Part shown: positions 58,544 to 64,000 of the stretch, one piece after another
How positions within the stretch are numbered: the stretch's first letter is position 1
Layout of the letters: the number at the start of each line of letters is the position of its first letter
Position numbers and translations under genes: made by a program
Source: Sipunculus nudus
Taxonomy: Eukaryota > Annelida > Sipuncula > Golfingiida > Sipunculidae
Reading direction: 5' to 3'
Assembly (NCBI GenBank): GCA_026874595.1
Contig: CM049309.1
Coordinates: 46,980,079-47,044,078 of the forward strand
Length of the DNA: 64,000 bases
The notes under the pieces: generated by a model
Database searches by the model: none
The model's input: the letters and a program-made list of their open reading frames with translations, nothing else
Told to the model about the DNA's origin: nothing

Positions 58544-61500
58544 GTATTGGACTTGTTATTGAACTGGAACTAGCTGTCCCAGTCTATGCTATAATGGATT
58601 ACTCAGACAGGTTTGGATCTAATACAGCTGACTGAAGTTCAGCAAAATGCAGGATGCAGCACAGATAGTCAAAACACAACTACCAACCTCAGGAAAACAG
58701 AATTTATAATGACAGTTCACAGTGTGCAGGAGTAGAACTGGTGACATCAGTTATAGATAGCTTCATGTCCAGTTTGACTAAGGGAGCTATTACTCATAGA
58801 ACTGTCAATCAATTTTGTTGGTAAACAACTCTGCACTCCCATGCAGCCATGCTCTGTTGATTTATTGGTTATTTGGATCTGATGGTGCCTCAGACATGTT
58901 GTGTGGTGATGATTATATTTTTGATGAATTAGGCACATGAAGAGGATTTTATTGCTTGAAAAAATGTATTGGTTTGATTGTTGATTTTTTTCATTTTATT
59001 AACTTTGTCTGCTTTGAACATAGACTACATCATGAGTGAACATTGCTGGATTAAATAACATCATGTTTTAATTGTGTTGAGGTGACTACTTAGTCTCACT
59101 TCCAGAGAAATAGAATATTATTGATCAAAACTGCAGCTGATTTGTACATTTATTTTCATCCCTGAAGAAATAGTTGATGCTTTGGATACTTTTTAGAAAA
59201 AACAGAACAGAGTTTGACAAAATGGCAGCACTGCGAGCAGAGTTGTGGTCAAAGTTCATCTAATTCCACTCAGAGTTCAAAATGAAAATTCAAAATATGG
59301 AAGCATAGCCTTATGAAGGGTCAAATAAAGCAAACATATTTGTAAATTAATTTCTGGTGTATTTTATACATTTTATATGCTTTCCACAACAGCAGTTTAA
59401 TATGAAACTAGAAAGGTCATACTACAAGTTGACAATACATTTCAACTGAACCTGCCATCTTTCTGAATTTGCAGGTGCTTCCTCTGAAATGCAGGTGTAT
59501 CTCTTGAATTTGCAGGTGGATATATGTTTGTAAATATCTGCCATGTGTCTGTATCATGTCTTTTCCCTGAATTTCTGATGAGAGACATGTATTTTATCGC
59601 TGTGATGTGTCTAGGTGATGCCATGAACAGAGATTTACAAGGACCAGGTGTAAATGGCTACCGTGTGATTAAAGCCAAGAAACATAATTAAATAGTGCTG
59701 TCTTATCAATCAGCAAGTATCAATGACCAAAATCATCAGTAGAGCATTCTGTGGAGGTCTCTGGTTGTGTTATACAGACCTGTCACTTATGGAAAAATGT
59801 CAGATTATTAGGGACTGAAACATGGCATGGCACGCACGTCGCAGGCACGGGGAAGATATGATCGGGTAATGATGTCATGTAGCTCAGACAGAGGCTGAAA
59901 TATAATCAGCTGCTGGATTGTTATGTAGCGCACAGTCTGTCTATGTTGCATCTGTAGCTGTATTTTACAGCTTTGAATATTTGAGTTTGAATCATAAATT
60001 ATTTTCATTATCTGTCATTTCTGTGGAACCATGGAAGTTGATTTTATTTCCACAAGGATATTTACCACAGAAGCTGATTGTGTTTCTGTTTTTTCGAGGT
60101 GTTTATCAGGGATCATTCATGGCATTTACAGAAAAGGTATAAAAGCAAATGAGTTAGCCATTGTGATATCATGTCATCATTGAATGAGATGTAAGCACCC
60201 TGCTTTACCAGCATAGTTTGTAAAATATTGCCAATGGAGCTACTGGACTGTGGAAATCTGGCATACCAAAATATATAAACTACTTGGTGTTATTGCCTCA
60301 TGTCGGCAGTTTTAAACATTAGCAAGGACAGTAAAACAGCCAGACTGGACCAAAGCTGCTTTTATATGGATTATACGAGAATGGATATGAATGGGAACAT
60401 CTTACTAGGTAGCAAAAATAATCTGATAGCCTTCTTTGGTAAGTGAAGACATTTGACATTCTAATGAATATTCATAACATTCACTACAAGTCTTAATATC
60501 ATGAATTTAAATTGCCTTTGTATGAATATTCACAGAATTCCATTAAAAACTGTTACCTTTATTTATTTTACATGGATTGTACAACTAGTTATTATAACAA
60601 ATACAAGGCACTCTCCATGGTTTGGATGGTGGTTTTCGGTAGTCTTTAGAAGTCGAGGAAACCGGGCGACCTGGAGAAAACCACTGACCTTGGACAGATC
60701 ACTACAACCACTCTCATGACCACTCCGAGGAACAAACCCGGGTTGCCAGTGGAGAAAGCTGAGGGTTATACCCCTCCACTATCCAGGTCCCTTTCTTTCT
60801 TTACACTTAGATTCTTAGGTCACTTTCTAACGAATGAGTACATCATTCTGGGCACTAAATCCTCTGGAATATTTGTAGTATTAACCATCCAGACTTTAAA
60901 ATATAAAATCTGTCTTCTCATGAAATTCATATACTTTACTTCTTTTACCTTTAGGAAATCAAATATCCCTTCTAATGAATATATCATTGCATTCATTTTC
61001 CTGACCTTGGAAAATTAAAATTTGCCCTTCTCATGAATATTCATCATAATTATCTCCATAATTTTTTAACATTGATATCCTTTGTAATGATATTTTCCAT
61101 AATTTATTGTTTTTATCTTTAAAGTATGAATTTCATCCTCCATTTAATTGAAGAATCATGTCTATCTCAGACTTGGTCTTTGTAATTAGTATATTCATAT
61201 GAAGAATCATATTACTAGGTTCCCTTAAATAAAAAATATATTGTCATTTTCTAAACATACAAACCAGAACAAACATTTTTTCATCAACTTTAATTTTTTT
61301 GATAATTGTACATACCATCAATGAGTTAATATGATTCATTAGTAATTGTCTCTTGTCATAATCTTGCATTCTGTAACCACTTTCAGCAGTGGGGTGAAAT
61401 TTTATTCAGATGACCAGTTTTCTTCTCAGAAAGTTAATGCATGACTCACTCAACTTGACTCAAGCAATTTCTAGTGACTTTTTATGATTTATAAACAATT

Positions 61501-62353
61501 TTCAAGGTATCAAGGGAAACTTTAGGAAAAACCACTGAGTACAATATAACAGATCTGCTGCAACATATCATAGGAAATCATAGCAAAGCATAACAAATCA
61601 TAATGTAAAAAAATTCACAGAATTGTACAGTTTTGAAATTTTATCAATTTGTATATTTATGTATTCATTTCATATATATATTTCAGGAAAATAGGGTTGT
61701 AGCTGTTTTGCAGTTTGTTGAGGACAGTTACAGGAAATCTTGTTTGACAAGTGCTGGGATGTTCTGTGATTTTCTGTGATTGTTTACACCTGTCTCAGTA
61801 AGCGCAGAAAATTGTAGCATATAACAGCATAAGAAATTGTAAAAAATTACAAGGAAAGTTGCACCATTAGAGGCTTTCTTCCTCCTAACACGTGGCACAG
61901 AATAAGAAATGTTCGAAAATTGGGGGAATTAAAATGTGCTATGTTAGGCCTACTTTGCCACAATGCTTTATCTAAAAAGTCTGCACTGTTAGTGCAAGAA
62001 AGCAGGTGAGAGCTTTCAGTTGTCAGTCTGCATTTTAGCTGAACAGGAAGTTTTGGGGAAATGGACTTGTGGGTAGAAACTTTGCAGGAGATGTTTTAGT
62101 TATATGTAACCTTTGGTGAGAACATCCCTGGTTCCTCTTTACAACATTTTATAGTGTCCTTGTACACTTGAGCTACAGCTGCTAGGCTCATGTAAGTTTT
62201 GTTATGGGAACATCAACACCTGCTGATGGGCCATAACCTGGTGGTTGAACCAAATAGAGTCTGGAGCTAAAGTTTTTTTGTTCAAACTTGGATGATAATT
62301 CATTTGTTAGGATTTGTTTGTATTTTCATAGGTGCTATAGTTCCTCTGTAGTA
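58544..62353 (+). other. Downstream intron or intergenic interval
   Basis: No further exon could be supported. TGAATATTCA-like words recur (about 60465, 60523, 61035), and a known-style dispersed repeat lies at about 60.61-60.79 kb. The remainder is AT-rich unique sequence. Confidence 0.4.
60608..60790 (+). repeat. Fragment of a widespread GAGGAAACCGG...GGAGAAAACC repeat
   Basis: Contains GTCGAGGAAACCGGGCGACC, TGGAGAAAACCACTGACC and AACCCGGGTTGCCAGTGGAG. A GAGGAAACCGG-GTACCCGGAGAAAACC core is a familiar dispersed motif in many marine invertebrate and fish genomes; this recognition is from memory. The GC content is clearly above the flanks. It lies partly inside non-conserved open frames. Confidence 0.5.
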
Positions 62354-62652
62354 AGGCCAAAAAAATAAAAGGTATGGTTCTCAGGCACCGCCCGCTTCAA
62401 TTTTAACCCCCCGCATAAAAAAATTTTATTTTGATTTTCATCTTTCAAGAAGATAAAATAATGCAATTTTGATAAGATTTCCTTTGTTATGTAGTGCTTT
62501 TACCTGTGTAGCAAAAAATTCTGTTATTTTCATGCTTTTCCCTGATTATATGACATTTTTTTTAAACACACAAAAAAAGGTATAAATAAAATATCGCCAG
62601 GCTGCACTGATTTCTGAAAAAAAAGTTTGAGAACCCTACCTTCTTTTGCCTA
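62354..62652. mobile_element. MITE family M, copy 2
   Basis: Same layout as the 40.06-kb copy: AAGGTATGGTTCTCAGGCAC at the left, a decayed inverted end GTTTGAGAACCCTACCTTCT at the right, internal CCGCCCGC and CCCCCCGCAT, and GTTATTTTCATGCTTT followed by CCCTGATTATATGACATTTT in the middle. It has diverged more at its right end and in the CCGCCC tract. Confidence 0.8.
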
Positions 62653-62739
62653 ACAATGATGAAAAATAATTTTTTCACTCTTTCTGGTTTATTTCTGATC
62701 TCTTGTATAGCTATAGATATAGATATAAATATAGATATA

Positions 62740-63020
62740 AATACAGTTAAACCTCAATTTATCAAAGATACCAACAAAATTTCTACAATGTCTGAGTTTG
62801 AAACCCAAATTAATTTAGACTTGGTAAAAATTTCATTGAAATTTGCAATTATATAGCAGGTTGCTTAAAACAAAGTGAAGTGTCCAGCTGTAGACATAGC
62901 TAAAAATACAGTTAAATTTCAGTCTGTCAAAAGGGATCAACAAAATTACTACCATACTAGGATTTGAAACCAAAGTTTATTTACACTTGGTATTAATTTA
63001 TCTAAATTTTGAAATGAGGT
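62740..63020 (+). repeat. Two-copy tandem repeat, period about 166 bp
   Basis: ACAGTTAAACCTCAATTTAT (62742) and ACAGTTAAATTTCAGTCTGT (62908) begin two diverged units sharing ACCAACAAAATT-like, TTTGAAACC-AAA and AGACTTGGTA/ACACTTGGTA blocks. A GATATA microsatellite precedes it (62708-62740). Confidence 0.65.
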
Positions 63021-63116
63021 AGTACAGCACATAACTTCAACATAAGTGGAGAATTTCAACACCACATCGGTTTATTGATATTTATAGTTTCTTTCAATAA
63101 AATGATCCCTTATTAT

Positions 63117-63134
63117 CCCCCCCCCCCAAAAAAA
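63117..63134. repeat. Poly(C)-poly(A) tract
   Basis: Eleven C followed by seven A. A low-complexity tract just upstream of the SINE insertion. Confidence 0.9.
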
Positions 63135-63178
63135 TAAATTCTGTAAACACTTTTATTGAGACAAATTTGGTGCAGGGG

Positions 63179-63597
63179 ACCGGCTTCTGTGGCTCAGGGG
63201 TAGAGCGCAGGACTCAAAGCCGGGAGATCGCGAGTTCGAATCTCAGCCGAGGCGGTGAGATTTTTCACGGTCGGCCCCCACCCAGGGTGAGCGTTCTGCA
63301 GGCTTAATGGGAAGGTCGTGCCCAACAGCCGTGTTTCACTCACAAACGTGTGCACCTTTCGGGGGCTCCTCAGTGGTATGACCCAGCAATTGGGACGATT
63401 ATGCACCCAGGGCCCACAGGTGCAGTAGTCACTGGGCCTGGTTAACGCCAGGATATAAAATGAGAGGAAGCGTGTGATACTGCCCTGTCATGTAGTCCGA
63501 AACTGGAATGGAAATCTGCAAATGTACATATATGTAGTTAAGTTAGCATTTAAAAAATGGAGGCGGTTACCTCTACCAAAAAAAAAAAAAAAAAATA
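63179..63597 (+). mobile_element. Full-length tRNA-derived SINE with 11-bp target duplication
   Basis: The head (about 63182-63256) is tRNA-like: A box TGGCTCAGGGG (63190-63200) and B box GAGTTCGAATCTC (63232-63244), the internal RNA polymerase III promoter. The body follows (TTTCACTCACAAACGTGTGC, GGTATGACCCAGCAATTGGG, CACTGGGCCTGGTTAACGCC, GGAAGCGTGTGATACTGCC), ending in an A run at 63578-63595. TGGTGCAGGGG flanks it exactly on both sides (63168-63178 and 63598-63608). The anticodon stem does not pair properly, so it is not a working tRNA. Mobilisation would need a partner LINE. Confidence 0.9.
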
Positions 63598-63608
63598 TGG
63601 TGCAGGGG

Positions 63609-64000
63609 TTCTTTTTCTCCAGAAGTGCAGAATATTCTTGGGGAGGGAGGAGAGGAAGGTATGTTTTTCACATATTCCATGGTTCCTTTTGCTCTTTGAT
63701 ATTTCACGACCTTGTGCCATCATGGCTTGAGGTTCTTTCCTGATAGCCATGTTGGTAACATTTTCGTAGAATATTAGTGGATATTTTATCTTTTTGTTCA
63801 AACATCTGGGTCTATCAGGGCCAAAGTGGCTCCCCTTCAGTGTGGTCATTATTCTCATAGTGTCCATAGCCTATGTCTGTTCAGGCTCACGAGTACTACC
63901 AGTAAAGGCAGCAACTAGGTGATATTGATCCTTATCATTAGGAAAGTTTCCAATCTATTTCTGATAAAACATCTAGTAAAAAGTAGGCCTTTGATCTGAC
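63609..64000. other. Window end, no recognised feature
   Basis: Unique-looking sequence. An open stretch of 105 codons on the minus strand (63550-63867) runs into the SINE poly(A) tail, so it is not a gene. Confidence 0.5.

Noticed and set aside
58300-61040. Cluster of TGAATATTCA palindromes as a regulatory array
   Set aside because: Spacing is irregular and such words are expected often in AT-rich DNA.
63182-63256. tRNA gene
   Set aside because: Boxes A and B are present but the anticodon stem does not pair. The sequence continues into a SINE body and poly(A) with target duplication.
63550-63867. 105-codon minus-strand open stretch
   Set aside because: It begins in unique sequence and ends inside the poly(A) tail and body of the SINE.

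Overview
This is AT-rich eukaryotic DNA, most likely from a marine lophotrochozoan and probably a mollusc. Three things point that way: consensus GT-AG splice sites separated by introns of tens of kilobases, an L1/Tx1-like LINE, and many dispersed elements built around internal tandem arrays. An interstitial CCCTAA-type telomeric patch fits an animal. The phylum is inferred from style of content, not from a search. Nothing suggests a bacterium, phage or virus.

Two genes appear to lie head to head around a CpG-richer block at about 21.05-21.71 kb. The minus-strand gene encodes a 164-residue, glycine-rich protein with four hydrophobic segments. Its whole coding region is one exon (8353-8847), with a splice acceptor 11 nt before the ATG, so a 5'UTR exon near 21.25-21.44 kb and an intron of about 12.4 kb are inferred. 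The plus-strand gene starts at 21712. A 29-codon first exon is followed by two candidate exons at 51291-51395 and 58436-58543 whose intron phases all agree. It is unrecognised and probably runs past the window.

The rest is mainly mobile and repetitive DNA. From 0.25 to 4.67 kb is a dead LINE whose endonuclease part is inverted relative to its reverse transcriptase part (twin-priming structure). A 980-bp non-autonomous Helitron interrupts it exactly between A and T, and the LINE reading frame resumes across the insertion. Other elements are a 2.17-kb Mutator-like foldback element with a perfect 9-bp target duplication (41.76-43.93 kb), a second foldback element (13.83-15.59 kb), a hAT-like element (25.01-26.68 kb), a full tRNA-headed SINE with an 11-bp target duplication (63.18-63.60 kb) and a truncated sister copy (38.56-38.83 kb), two copies of a 280-bp MITE, and a second LINE 3' fragment (45.4-46.1 kb, minus).

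Tandem DNA includes a 4.5-kb pyrimidine-strand satellite with 100-bp monomers and higher-order structure (16.2-20.7 kb), an approximately 63-bp array of about 18 copies (28.6-29.7 kb), an 18-bp minisatellite (40.8-41.1 kb), and three arrays with unit lengths of about 125, 277 and 338 bp that all carry the palindrome GGTGGCGCCACC. Several dispersed repeats share one plan: short perfect terminal inverted repeats enclosing a tandem core.
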